A stretch of 64,000 nucleotides of DNA from Tissierella sp. Yu-01 (GCF_029537395.1 NZ_CP120677.1:1860001-1924000); one strand, 5' to 3'; positions 9,204-18,542 are shown, counted from the stretch's first letter. Notes: a model not told the origin generated them from the letters alone. Translations and numbers: made by a program.

Positions 9204-9830
9204 TCATTGGTTGAACATCTGTAAAAATACTTTAAGCTCCCCTTCTTTTGTCCCCAGAATTCTCTCAGCATTACGCAAAAATGCCTGTATCTTCTTTGGA
9301 TGCTCCTCTATTTTCCAGTCAAAAATATTACAATCAAACATCATGTGTCCTAACAATAAAATGGATTCTATGCATTCCTTTGGATACTCCATATGAAAAA
9401 TCCCCTGTTCAATACCCTCAAGAACAGGTTCCTCTAATGTGGGAACCATTCTATTAAGCATTTGTTTTAAATATAACCGTTCTAACTTCGCATTCTCAAC
9501 CTTATGAATTTCTTCAGCAATCACATTTGACCCCTCAAACTCTGGAGCTTGGGCCATTATTGCCATCATAATACGGCTTACCAATGGAATTGATTTATCC
9601 TCTAGAACCTTCTTTGCCTTTATTGCACCTTCTTCAACTATATCAAGGATAATTTCTTCTAGTACTTCTTCCTTAGAAGCAAAATAATAATAAAAGGTAC
9701 CTTTAGCAATATCCACAATTTTTAGTATATCGTTAACAGAAGTCCGATCATATCCTTTGCTGACGAATAATTCCCTTGCTGCATCTAATATCTGACGTCT
9801 TCTTACTTCGCCATCTTTAATTGTTTTCAT
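9204..9830 (-). CDS. TetR/AcrR family transcriptional regulator
   Basis: The product is 208 residues from the ATG at 9830, which has GAGGAGG 8 bp upstream. Longer in-frame starts reach back into the promoter and are rejected. The N-terminal HTH is typical (RRRQILDAARELF, then DILKIVDIAKGTFYYYFASK). The C-terminal ligand-binding part is not assignable to a ligand. It has its own good promoter downstream of cobT, and it sits upstream of the TSCPD gene. Confidence 0.9.
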   Translation of the reverse strand: MKTIKDGEVRRRQILDAARELFVSKGYDRTSVNDILKIVDIAKGTFYYYFASKEEVLEEIILDIVEEGAIKAKKVLEDKSIPLVSRIMMAIMAQAPEFEGSNVIAEEIHKVENAKLERLYLKQMLNRMVPTLEEPVLEGIEQGIFHMEYPKECIESILLLGHMMFDCNIFDWKIEEHPKKIQAFLRNAERILGTKEGELKVFLQMFNQ

Positions 9831-9867
9831 ATCATCATCCTCCTCTAGACCAAAGGTCGACATGGAT

Positions 9868-9896
9868 ATATTAACCCTACAGGAAGGTAATGTCAA
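9868..9896 (-). promoter_or_regulatory. Promoter of the tetR gene
   Basis: Near-consensus promoter on the minus strand: TTGACA (9891-9896), 17-bp spacer, TAATAT (9868-9873). It lies in the short gap after cobT, so tetR can be transcribed on its own. Confidence 0.65.
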
Positions 9897-9907
9897 GTAT
9901 CTTTTCG

Positions 9908-11044
9908 TTAATTTTCATCTTCATCATCTACAAGAAACTCTCCTGTAGATACTCCTGATGTCTCAAATGTAGCCATTTCATCTGCAATCTTTAAGGCTGC
10001 TTCAACCATTGGGAACATCAAAGCAGCACCTGTACCTTCCCCCAATCTCATGTTCAAAAACAGTCTTGGGCTTAATCCCATATGCCTTAAAGCTATTAAT
10101 TGACCTTGTTCTTCTGAAGAGTGAGAAGGTATCATATATTCAATAGTATAAGGATTTAGTTTTGCCGCAACAAGAGCTGCTGCAGAAGATATAATTCCAT
10201 CTAAAATTGTTGGTACATTATGATAAGCCGCTTCTAATATTGATCCTGTCATTGCAGCAATTTCCAATCCTCCTACCTTTGACAATGTATCTATTGGATC
10301 ATTAATATCAGGATTATTCACCTTTATTGCTTTCTTTATTATCTCATGTTTGTTTTTTAAAGCTTCATCCTTTAGTCCAGTTCCACTACCAGTTGCTTCT
10401 TCCACACTACATCCCGTAAATGCAGATATTAAAGCTGCACTTGGAGTAGTATTCCCAATACCAACTTCACCTGTTGCTAAAATATTTATTCCAGACTCTA
10501 TTGCATCAGAGGCAATTTTAGCACCTATAAATAAAGCTTGAAGAGCCTCCTTCCTTGTCATTGCAGCACCTTCTGCAATGTTATCTGTTCCATTTTTAAT
10601 ACGATTTACCATAAGTTCAGGCGGATCAAGAGGGCCAGCTATGCCTATATCTGTACATATAAGTTTTGCACCAGCATTATTAGACAATACATTGATGCCA
10701 CCTCCCCCGCTTAGGTAGCTATAAAATAATTGAGCAGTTACTTCTTGTGGAGCTGCACTTACCCCTTCCTTTACAACACCATGATCTCCTGCCATTAAAA
10801 GAACAGCTTTCCCTTTTATCTCAGGGTATGAAGTACGTTGGATTCCTGCCAACTGGATGCCAATATCCTCTAATACACCTAAACTCTTTGTTGGTTTAAT
10901 CTTAGCATCAAGTCTCTTTTGCATCCCTTTAGTTGAGGTAAAATCCAATTCTTTTATACCTCTTATAATATCTTCCAATGCAGCCTGAAGTTCTTTTTCA
11001 TCTGTAAGCTTGATGTCTGAAATTCCATGAAATTCTTTGTTCAT
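9908..11044 (-). CDS. cobT: Nicotinate-nucleotide--dimethylbenzimidazole phosphoribosyltransferase CobT
   Basis: The product is 378 residues. CobT makes alpha-ribazole phosphate, the lower-ligand nucleotide of cobalamin, from nicotinate mononucleotide and DMB. Family motifs are present: GDHGVVKEGVSA, a Gly-rich GGGGINVL, TGEVGIGNTT, and the catalytic-Glu region SHSSEEQGQ. The ATG at 11044 is preceded by GGAGG at 8 bp; an in-frame TTG further up overlaps this site. There are no other cobalamin genes nearby, so it may work in lower-ligand salvage. A cobalamin riboswitch and terminator precede the gene. Confidence 0.95.
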   Translation of the reverse strand: MNKEFHGISDIKLTDEKELQAALEDIIRGIKELDFTSTKGMQKRLDAKIKPTKSLGVLEDIGIQLAGIQRTSYPEIKGKAVLLMAGDHGVVKEGVSAAPQEVTAQLFYSYLSGGGGINVLSNNAGAKLICTDIGIAGPLDPPELMVNRIKNGTDNIAEGAAMTRKEALQALFIGAKIASDAIESGINILATGEVGIGNTTPSAALISAFTGCSVEEATGSGTGLKDEALKNKHEIIKKAIKVNNPDINDPIDTLSKVGGLEIAAMTGSILEAAYHNVPTILDGIISSAAALVAAKLNPYTIEYMIPSHSSEEQGQLIALRHMGLSPRLFLNMRLGEGTGAALMFPMVEAALKIADEMATFETSGVSTGEFLVDDEDEN

Positions 11045-11076
11045 TTTATCATCCTCCAATTTTAATTAAAAAAAAT

Positions 11077-11117
11077 AAAGTCCCGCCATAATAAAAAAAT
11101 ATTATGGTCGGGACTTT
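11077..11117 (-). terminator. Riboswitch-controlled terminator before cobT
   Basis: A 17-bp stem with a single bulged base (11077-11093 with 11100-11117, AAAGTCCCG arms) is followed on the minus strand by TATTTTTTTT. It sits between the riboswitch aptamer and the cobT ribosome binding site, so it is the probable expression platform. Confidence 0.85.
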
Positions 11118-11310
11118 ACCTTCATCACCGATGCTTTCAATAAGAAAGACTTTATCTTCATAGGCAGGTCTCCTGACTCAGAGTCAACGTCCTTTTACAC
11201 CTTCCCAGCAATTGCCAGTGGCTTTAGTAAAGGACTCATCCTTACAGTGGCGGGTCCGTACTGGAATTTCACCAGTTTCCCTATTCTCCCAGATGGGCAC
11301 CTAAGATAAA
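11118..11310 (-). promoter_or_regulatory. Cobalamin (adenosylcobalamin) riboswitch
   Basis: The minus strand shows the conserved aptamer landmarks in order: AGGTGCC, AATAGGGAA, CTGGTGAAATTCCAG, CCCGCCACTGTAAGG, and the B12 box GCCACTGGCAATTGCTGGG. It ends in a GACCTGCC segment. It lies upstream of cobT, and cobalamin should promote formation of the downstream terminator. Confidence 0.93.
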
Positions 11311-11330
11311 TCGAATATTTAATTATATTA

Positions 11331-11359
11331 ATTCTAATAAAATTTTGATGATAAGTCAA
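11331..11359 (-). promoter_or_regulatory. Promoter of the riboswitch-cobT transcript
   Basis: On the minus strand TTGACT (11354-11359), a 17-bp spacer and TAGAAT (11331-11336) place transcription start just 5' of the aptamer. Confidence 0.6.
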
Positions 11360-11412
11360 TACCGTCGAGGCTCTTTAACCCCAAGTATATTTATTCTAAT
11401 GCTGAAGTTATA

Positions 11413-12069
11413 TTATTTTGAAACTATATTGTAAAGCCTATAAACCAACAATACACTTTGTTCAATAGTAGCGGAATTCTTAGGTGATAAAGTGGTCTTT
11501 GAAGTTCCTGCCATGATGTTATTGTTAGCTAATACCCCTACGCCTTCCTTTGCCCATGAAGATACACTGTTTTTGTCTGTATAACCTTCAAGACTATTGT
11601 TTTTAGTTGTATATTCTTTACCTTTTTCCTTCTCTACATAAATAATGGCTCTATGAAGCATTGTTGCTATTTGTTCCCTAGTTATGTAGCTACTAGGTGA
11701 AAATTCGGTTTTGCTTATACCACTTACTATTCCTGCACTATAAGCCTTTAAAATAATTGTATCAGTAGTATCTACAAAAGTTGATGTTGGAGCCGGAGCT
11801 ATTTCTTTACCTGTAGCTTTTTCTGCCATGTTAACTACTAACTCTGCAAACTGACTACGTATAATATCTTCTTTAAAATAATTATCTGTGTTGGCAGTTA
11901 GTAAACCAGCTTCTTTAGCCTTGTCTATTTCTGGTTTTGCCCAATTACTTGGTCCATTAATTTCTGATGCATCCATTATTTCAAAATCATAACCACTTGC
12001 AAATGTAAGAGTAGGAAGTGTTAGTGCTATTATAAGCGTTAGTGACAATATCTTAATTAAATTTTTCAT
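11413..12069 (-). CDS. S-layer homology (SLH) domain protein
   Basis: The product is 218 residues. A signal peptide (MKNLIKILSLTLIIALTLP) leads into three SLH-like modules that fill the protein (WAKPEIDKAKEAGLL, YITREQIATMLHRA, WAKEGVGVLANNNIM). SLH modules bind pyruvylated secondary wall polymers and anchor proteins to the envelope. With no other domain, this may be a small anchor or adaptor. It overlaps the stop of the upstream WG-repeat gene by 17 nt, so the two are translated together. The ATG has a GAAAGGGG site. Confidence 0.9.
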   Translation of the reverse strand: MKNLIKILSLTLIIALTLPTLTFASGYDFEIMDASEINGPSNWAKPEIDKAKEAGLLTANTDNYFKEDIIRSQFAELVVNMAEKATGKEIAPAPTSTFVDTTDTIILKAYSAGIVSGISKTEFSPSSYITREQIATMLHRAIIYVEKEKGKEYTTKNNSLEGYTDKNSVSSWAKEGVGVLANNNIMAGTSKTTLSPKNSATIEQSVLLVYRLYNIVSK

Positions 12070-13261
12070 AGTTATTTGCCCCTTTCGTTAATCCAAAATT
12101 TTCTCTTAACCAATTTTGTAAAACTGTGTTTTCTTCTCTACTAAACCAGTTGAGTAAACCTAATCCTAATGAATCAAACTCTGCTTGTAGTTGTGCTTTT
12201 TCTTCTTCTGATTTCAGCTTAATGATAATATATTTTATTTCTCCCTTACCCATGTCTTCTTCTGAAACACCTACTTCTCCACCAATTTGAGAAGAAATAT
12301 AGTTACGAAGAGTTTCTTTAGGCTGTGCTGTATATTCAAAAATATGACCCTCTATTGGATAGTAGTCTGAGTTAGCAAACCTAGAACTTATATAATCTTC
12401 TGTTCCAACTGTTTTTGTAGAGTCATAGCCAGGACCACAAATCACTATGGCATAAGCACCACGGTCTACTTTATCAGTATTATTAGTTATTTTATAATTC
12501 AAGGTTGTACCATTATCCCACATTTGCCAGCTTGTAAGGTTTAAACTAGATAAATTCGTATATAATTGTACTGGTTTTTCTGGTATAGGCGCAGTATGGT
12601 CTAATTTTTCTATGACCCATATTTCTGCTCCTTGGTTAGTGCCTGCTAAAGCTAGACCCTCATTAAAAAATACATTTACATCTTCCCCATTAACATGCAC
12701 AGTTTCCCATACTGAGTTATGAGGATAGCCTAGATCCAATATTGCTAATGTATCTGTTGACAATTCAACATCTACTTTTTTACCTGTTTTATCTATGGTA
12801 TACCATAATTCTTGTTGATATGGATTGCCATCATAGCCTGTCCCTTTATATACAAGAGCATAACCATCAACAAAATAACCAACGTATATTACTTCACCTT
12901 CTTCATTTGTTACTGCAGGAAGACTCATGGGAATTACTACTTTTCCATTTGTATCTACATATCCCAACCCATTGTTCTTATCATAAATAGGAGTTAATCC
13001 ATCGCTATAGCTTCTATAAAGAAGATTAGGATGTGGTTTAACTAACTTACCTTCTTTTGTTACATAATAATTGTCACCAAAGCTTTTATGGACTAAATGC
13101 ATTCCACTATTAAAGTAGCTTCCCCATGATAAAGCATAATCTGTGTCCACCCTTGTAAATTTGTATTTTTGAGCTCCTTTAGCTGTAGCTGAAACTGGTA
13201 CACATAAAAGCATAACGGCTAACATTACACATGCTATCCTTTTCCCAAGGAATTTTCTCAT
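12053..13261 (-). CDS. Secreted WG-repeat protein
   Basis: The product is 402 residues. The start ATG at 13261 has GGAGG 7 bp upstream. A signal peptide (MRKFLGKRIACVMLAVMLL, cleaved near SATAKG) is followed by WG-type beta repeats, for example GLGYVDTNGKVVIP. The second half (about 230-400) is not recognised. It lies between two SLH-protein genes on the same strand and overlaps the downstream one. It lacks an anchor of its own, so the coupled SLH protein could hold it at the surface (inference). Confidence 0.85.
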   Translation of the reverse strand: MRKFLGKRIACVMLAVMLLCVPVSATAKGAQKYKFTRVDTDYALSWGSYFNSGMHLVHKSFGDNYYVTKEGKLVKPHPNLLYRSYSDGLTPIYDKNNGLGYVDTNGKVVIPMSLPAVTNEEGEVIYVGYFVDGYALVYKGTGYDGNPYQQELWYTIDKTGKKVDVELSTDTLAILDLGYPHNSVWETVHVNGEDVNVFFNEGLALAGTNQGAEIWVIEKLDHTAPIPEKPVQLYTNLSSLNLTSWQMWDNGTTLNYKITNNTDKVDRGAYAIVICGPGYDSTKTVGTEDYISSRFANSDYYPIEGHIFEYTAQPKETLRNYISSQIGGEVGVSEEDMGKGEIKYIIIKLKSEEEKAQLQAEFDSLGLGLLNWFSREENTVLQNWLRENFGLTKGANNYEKFN

Positions 13262-13331
13262 TTGTATTCCTCCTTTTATATTTAGCAAATATTTGTTGTA
13301 TCTAAAATTTTACTATTCTTATTAATTACAA

Positions 13332-16223
13332 TCATTTGACAGTATTTTTTCTTTTAAATAGATAAAATCCTACTCCACCAATTGCAAGAACTCCTAATAT
13401 GCTACCTATAACAACTGGGCTTGTACCAGATTCCTTTATTTCCACACTTTCTGATGTTGCTTCTACAGCTTCATCAATCTCAACTGCCACTGGTGGAACT
13501 TCGTATAGTAGCATAAAGAGCTTATATAATATTTCAGCTCCTTCATCCCTACTCATTTCCATTTGAGGCATTAAAATACCTCCATTATCTATTAATCCAT
13601 TTTGAACTGCTATCGCTATATCAACTGTAGCCCAGTCTGCTATTGAATCACTGTCTACAAAGCTTAAATAATCCTTTGGATTTTCCGGATATACATAACC
13701 CTTTTTGTCGACAAGAGTTCTTCCACATAATGCAATAAGCTGTTCTTTAGATATATTCAAGTCCCCTCTAAATGTATTGTCTTCAAACCCCTTTACGATA
13801 TCATCCTTTTGCCCAGAAGCTATATAAGGATAATATTGATTTGATTTTTCTACATCTGTAAATGTTGTTTCAAGTTCCCTATCTAAAGCAAAGAACATCT
13901 TAACTAGCGCTCTCGTAAAATCATAACGAGTTAAAGGACCATTACCATTAAATTTATCTCCTTCTAGTTCAAAGTATCCTTTCGATACCATAAACTTGAT
14001 TGCCTTTTGTTGTTCCTCTGTCAAGTCTTCTATATCGCTAATATTGATTTCATTTTTTAGTATGCTATACTCTCCAGAATATCTTGTACTAAATTCAATT
14101 GACTTTGTTGTACTACCATATTGACCTCCCCAGTTATCACTGCCTCCTTTGTAATTTACAAATATTGTTGCAAGTTCATTGTCTGCTGGTAGTGAAAAAC
14201 TGATAGGATATGGTAATTGACTTATTTCTGTTCCTTTACTATCCGTAAATACTATGGTATAGATATCTGTGTCTTTATCTTTTTGTATATGCACAGAAAT
14301 ACTTCCTATTTTATTGATTATATTTCGTAAATCTTTATTATTTATATATACTGTATGTTGATTATCTCCTAATACTACACGAATACCGTTTGATTCTCCT
14401 AAAGCTTCAATTATTGAAGTATCAAATATTATAGACATTGCCTTATTTGAATCTAGTCCTTGACTATTTATCTTCAGCACAATATCAATAGTTTTATTAA
14501 GTGTTATGTTGTTATCATCTAAAATCTTAACAAGCTCAAGCTTTGTTTTTTCTGCAGCATCTGATGCTTGCTCAATTACATTCTTATCTATAGCAATTTT
14601 ATTTTTGTTGCTATTGACTGCAACTGTACTAGAATTTTCTATTGAATGTTGAATATATGTTACAATCTCTCCATTTGCTTTATCGTTAGGCTTTTCTCCG
14701 TTTAACCCTGAAATTATGTTCTTAAAGAAATTTATGTATTCCTTACCTTCTTTAAAATCTTTTACTTTGGAATAATCAAAGGATACATTTGGCTCTGGAT
14801 TTACTTTTGTTAGATACTTACTTAGTTGTTCTTCAGTTAGGTATTCACCATTGGTATCGTATTTTATGAGTTGATATGATTTTTTACCATTCTTTAATAC
14901 TTCTCTAATTATTGCATGCCCTTGTCCAATTCGATGAAAATTCTGTTTAATACTTGATGGTAAGTCCTCATAAAGGCTGTCTTCTATAACATCTTTATTT
15001 TCATAATCCCAAGATTCAAATTTTTCAAAAGACATGTATAATAACCCATTTTCTAACGAATATATATTATTTATTTTTATGGACGTTAATGGTTCAGCAT
15101 CGTAAGCTTGGCCTATGAAAATATATCCATTTTCATAATCATAAGGCAAATATTTTTGAAAATCTATATTCATGCCGAATAATTCCATTGCTATTCTATT
15201 AACATCTTCCTCTTTATATTCACGTTGAAAACTTAAGCCGTCTGCATCATATCTGTGTTCAACGGAATCTTGTTTCACAGGTTCAATTATATCGTAGTTA
15301 CGCATAAACAATTCATATATAAACTCTGCAAGTACTGTTTGGTCTGGGTTGCTAATATCGTATTCCCCATTATAAGGAAAATATCTAAAACCATTTAAAA
15401 ATTTACTAATAGCCACTTTTTCTTCACTACTTTTCTCAGAATATATGTCCTTCATATTAGACGAAGTAAGTTTATCTTTTAGGCTTTCAATAAAATCAGT
15501 TGGAGTTTGGCCATCTATCTGGTGTTCAAACAATGTATTTACTCTTCTAAATAATAAATCTTCGTCATCTATTGAATAACTCTCGGAAATTTCATTATGT
15601 TGTTCAGCGGAAATAGATTCTAAGTTTGCATAACCTGTACCTTCGGAGTAAGATTCATCTATTAATTCTTTATCATAGGTAAAATACAATTCGCTACTTA
15701 TAAAAGTAACTACTTGAAGTTCTTTTCCATTTACCTCTTGTACCATTAAAGTAGATTCTTCTACATTTATTTCCTTATCTCTTTCTATATCTATGTAAGA
15801 AAAATAACTTGTTTCTTCATAACATAAGTATATTTTATTTCCAACTTTCTTAAGGCCAATTTCAGAAATGTTACGCGGCTCATAAGTGTTCTCTCCAATC
15901 AAATAAGCTTCAGACCCGTTAAACCCCCATATTGAATCGTTAAAACTAAATTCATTTTTAGAATAGATAAGATATAGCTCTTCTACTCCATCCCCATTAA
16001 AATCTATTAAATCAGCATAGTAAAATCCCTTATCATATTTATAATTGTTATTTATATCTATTCCATATTTATTGACAACATCATTAATTACATCTAAATA
16101 AGCCTTTGCCTTCTGCGGTGTAATATTTTCTCCTTGACCTGATTTAATAGCTGACACTGGCACAGCTATTAAAGAAAATATTACGGAAAAAACAATTGCT
16201 AAACTAATTAACCTTTTCATCAT
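13332..16223 (-). CDS. Large SLH-domain surface protein with C-terminal membrane anchor
   Basis: The product is 963 residues. It has a signal peptide (MMKRLISLAIVFSVIFSLIA), a long unrecognised N-terminal region that includes an FG-GAP-like DFNGDGVEELYLIYS stretch near residue 70, and a beta-rich middle. Three SLH-type modules lie at about 735-915 (KFNGNGPLTRYDFTRAL, IASGQKDDIVKGFEDN, LNISKEQLIALCGRT). The C terminus is a hydrophobic helix plus basic tail (FYLFKRKNTVK) without an LPXTG motif, so it is a membrane anchor rather than a sortase substrate. The ATG has AAGGAGAG. The sigma-LRR gene lies directly upstream. Confidence 0.85.
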   Translation of the reverse strand: MMKRLISLAIVFSVIFSLIAVPVSAIKSGQGENITPQKAKAYLDVINDVVNKYGIDINNNYKYDKGFYYADLIDFNGDGVEELYLIYSKNEFSFNDSIWGFNGSEAYLIGENTYEPRNISEIGLKKVGNKIYLCYEETSYFSYIDIERDKEINVEESTLMVQEVNGKELQVVTFISSELYFTYDKELIDESYSEGTGYANLESISAEQHNEISESYSIDDEDLLFRRVNTLFEHQIDGQTPTDFIESLKDKLTSSNMKDIYSEKSSEEKVAISKFLNGFRYFPYNGEYDISNPDQTVLAEFIYELFMRNYDIIEPVKQDSVEHRYDADGLSFQREYKEEDVNRIAMELFGMNIDFQKYLPYDYENGYIFIGQAYDAEPLTSIKINNIYSLENGLLYMSFEKFESWDYENKDVIEDSLYEDLPSSIKQNFHRIGQGHAIIREVLKNGKKSYQLIKYDTNGEYLTEEQLSKYLTKVNPEPNVSFDYSKVKDFKEGKEYINFFKNIISGLNGEKPNDKANGEIVTYIQHSIENSSTVAVNSNKNKIAIDKNVIEQASDAAEKTKLELVKILDDNNITLNKTIDIVLKINSQGLDSNKAMSIIFDTSIIEALGESNGIRVVLGDNQHTVYINNKDLRNIINKIGSISVHIQKDKDTDIYTIVFTDSKGTEISQLPYPISFSLPADNELATIFVNYKGGSDNWGGQYGSTTKSIEFSTRYSGEYSILKNEINISDIEDLTEEQQKAIKFMVSKGYFELEGDKFNGNGPLTRYDFTRALVKMFFALDRELETTFTDVEKSNQYYPYIASGQKDDIVKGFEDNTFRGDLNISKEQLIALCGRTLVDKKGYVYPENPKDYLSFVDSDSIADWATVDIAIAVQNGLIDNGGILMPQMEMSRDEGAEILYKLFMLLYEVPPVAVEIDEAVEATSESVEIKESGTSPVVIGSILGVLAIGGVGFYLFKRKNTVK

Positions 16224-16257
16224 GTTTTATCTCTCCTTAATTGTAATTTTGTTTTTA

Positions 16258-16360
16258 TAAGGCTTTTTGCAATATAAAACCTATAAAACATTAATTCCTT
16301 AGTAAAATTTTTGTCGTTCATATATTAGATACAAGAAATGCCTTATAGGTTTTATTTTTT
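16258..16360 (-). promoter_or_regulatory. Leader with alternative inverted repeats before the large SLH gene
   Basis: On the minus strand TAAAACCTATAAGGC (about 16343-16357) can pair either with GTTTTATAGGTTTTA (about 16276-16290) or with GCCTTATA (about 16257-16264). The two pairings exclude each other. This is seen in the sequence; an attenuation or protein-binding role is only a guess. Confidence 0.3.
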
Positions 16361-16390
16361 TAAAAATATTTTATTATTTTTTATTATTTT

Positions 16391-18151
16391 CTAATCGAAT
16401 TTTATAGAATCGTGGATTTCATTCATAATTTCTCTAAACTCTTTTCCATAATGTCTCTCAAAGTGATTATAATTTACCAATACACCTTCAATTTCCATTT
16501 GCCTTTCCGCCCATTCATCCTCAGATAAAGACATGCCTGGCGAATCATGAACTAGAAGCATCCTTAGTGCTGGTAGTTCCCTAAAGGTTTCTCTACCTAC
16601 AATCTGCTGAGTACTTCCTATACTTACAGCCATTAATTTATCCAATCCTGCTAGCGGAGTTACATCAAATATAGTGCTTCTTTGTATTACCAATGCCTTT
16701 AAATTCTTGAGCTGGGACAATGGGCCTAAATCATTTATGATTACTCCGCCAATATCCAATATAACTAAAGACTCTGCATCGGAAATTGACGAAATATCCA
16801 TGGGTACAATATTATCATCTAGCCAGCTTGGTGACATATTAAAAATCTTTAATTTTTTTAATCCTGTCATACTTGGTAATCTGTTAAATGGTGGTTCTAA
16901 TTCATATATAATATGTAAATTATTTAAGTCTGATAAACTCCCCAAGCTATCCCAATAATCCACATTCGAATTAGAAATTATCATGCTTCTAACTCCCGAA
17001 GCAGAAAGGGGTTCTAATGTATCTACTGAAACATTATTTAATGCAAAATGCTCAAGATCTTCTAAATAGATTGCATCCTTTAAAGAATATGTCTTTTCTA
17101 TATCTTTATATTGTCCTTCACCTAGCCAAGTGAGGTGCTCGTCATGTCCTTGAATAAATTTAAACCCTTCATCAGTAACTTCTAAACTCCAAATTTTCTC
17201 TAAGTCCTTTTCGTAAATATCTCCTGTAGGTCTATTTATTGCTGCCCTTATCCCCGCCTCAAAAGCTGGTTCTTCAAAGCTTAGGGCAGGTGCAGAATTA
17301 ACAAGCATTGTTACACCTGAGACTGCTACTGCAACTCCTAATATCCCTGTAACAACTTTTGCTTTAATAGTAGAGAAAATACCAGCCTTTACAACACCAC
17401 TACCTGTACTTCCTACTGTGTTACTTATGACTGAAGTTGGAGTTCCAAGTTTAGGTGTATTGGAAACTATTGTCTCCCATATCTTATCTGTAGCATGAAT
17501 ACTGCTAAATGTCTCCTCTGGAATATCTCGGAATAAGGTTGCAATCGTACCAAATGGAAGAAATGTATATAGTTTAGTTCCTTCTTTTTCTTCTAAATCT
17601 AGTACAGCTTGTTTGATTTGTTTCCGTCCATAATTTAATCTGCTTTTTATAGTCCCTTCGCTACATTCCATTATCTTTGCTATTTCTGAAACTGACATTT
17701 CACTAAAATAGTACAAAATAATACATGATCTCTGAGCATCAGGTAGATTGTCCACAATATTCATAATAAGGCTTCGAGTCTCAGCATTATCTACAGCAGT
17801 TTGTGGCAAGAACTCATCATTATCTTCTGATAGGTTATCAATAGTACTATAGTCCTCATCTTGAAATAAGGATATGTTTTTATTTTTAATAAAACTTTTT
17901 TTGCAATTATTAGCAACTATACTATACATCCAAGAGAGAAAAGCATCTGAGGAATTTAAAGTACTTAACTTAGAAAATGCTGATATATAACTGTCCTGTA
18001 TAATATCCATTGCATCATCAGGATTTTTAACCATTTTTAGTGCAAAGTAATATATTCTATTATTTGTTAAAGAATATATTTCTTCAAATGCACCTATCTC
18101 TCCTTTTTGAGCATTAGACACAAGTTCTGTTAGGGTTAACTCTTGTTCCAT
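16391..18151 (-). CDS. ECF-type RNA polymerase sigma factor fused to membrane helix and leucine-rich repeats
   Basis: The product is 586 residues. Residues 10-90 are sigma region 2 (DAMDIIQDSYISAFSKL), and about 125-182 are region 4 (LPDAQRSCIILYYFSEMS, SEIAKIMECSEGTIKSRL). After a linker, one hydrophobic helix spans about 266-285 (VVTGILGVAVAVSGVTMLV). The rest, about 290-586, starts with a cap typical of clostridial LRR proteins (FEAGIRAAINRPTGDIYEKD) and continues as leucine-rich repeats to about 535. The layout predicts a cytoplasmic sigma factor tethered to an extracellular sensor. No separate anti-sigma gene is adjacent. SLH-protein genes lie downstream on the same strand and are candidate targets. 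The ATG has AAGGAGA. Confidence 0.85.
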   Translation of the reverse strand: MEQELTLTELVSNAQKGEIGAFEEIYSLTNNRIYYFALKMVKNPDDAMDIIQDSYISAFSKLSTLNSSDAFLSWMYSIVANNCKKSFIKNKNISLFQDEDYSTIDNLSEDNDEFLPQTAVDNAETRSLIMNIVDNLPDAQRSCIILYYFSEMSVSEIAKIMECSEGTIKSRLNYGRKQIKQAVLDLEEKEGTKLYTFLPFGTIATLFRDIPEETFSSIHATDKIWETIVSNTPKLGTPTSVISNTVGSTGSGVVKAGIFSTIKAKVVTGILGVAVAVSGVTMLVNSAPALSFEEPAFEAGIRAAINRPTGDIYEKDLEKIWSLEVTDEGFKFIQGHDEHLTWLGEGQYKDIEKTYSLKDAIYLEDLEHFALNNVSVDTLEPLSASGVRSMIISNSNVDYWDSLGSLSDLNNLHIIYELEPPFNRLPSMTGLKKLKIFNMSPSWLDDNIVPMDISSISDAESLVILDIGGVIINDLGPLSQLKNLKALVIQRSTIFDVTPLAGLDKLMAVSIGSTQQIVGRETFRELPALRMLLVHDSPGMSLSEDEWAERQMEIEGVLVNYNHFERHYGKEFREIMNEIHDSIKFD

Positions 18152-18355
18152 ATCTATCTCCTTTAATAAAAATTTTCTACTTAATATTACATATTTCCTC
18201 TATTTATTCCTCATTTTTCCGATATGATTATATATTACCATTAGGAATTATCTATTTCAATAAACTTTAATGTAGAAATAAAACCAATCTTGCTTTTTTA
18301 CTATCTTATTAGTGTATAAGCAATTAGCTCAACATAATTTTTAGGAGGTGATATT

Positions 18356-18542
18356 ATGAAAAGATTTCGATGAGAATAATACTAATACAGAGCTAGTACC
18401 TATATTCCTAATCTTGAAACAAATTTTATACGAAGATTTTTCCAAGCATTTATTATCAAATAAAGCTAAAAAAGAAATGTGGAGTAAAATTACTAAAACT
18501 TGTGAGAAAGATAAGCACTCCATCAAAAAAGTCCCACCATAA
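18356..18542 (+). pseudogene. Small plus-strand gene broken by a one-base frameshift
   Basis: A perfect AGGAGGTGATATT ribosome binding site precedes an ATG at 18356, but the frame stops after five codons (TTTCGATGA). Shifting by one base at the TTTC run opens a frame (start MKRF then DENNTNTELVPIF) of about 61 residues to TAA at 18540. The downstream hairpin serves as terminator. The family is not recognised. Either a single C was gained or this is a sequencing error. Confidence 0.5.

Noticed and set aside
9831-9896. Longer N terminus of the TetR protein
   Set aside because: The extra codons overlap a near-consensus promoter, and the ATG at 9830 has a GGAGG site.
18341-18526. Minus-strand 61-codon ORF
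   Set aside because: It has no ribosome binding site and is antisense to the better supported broken plus-strand gene.
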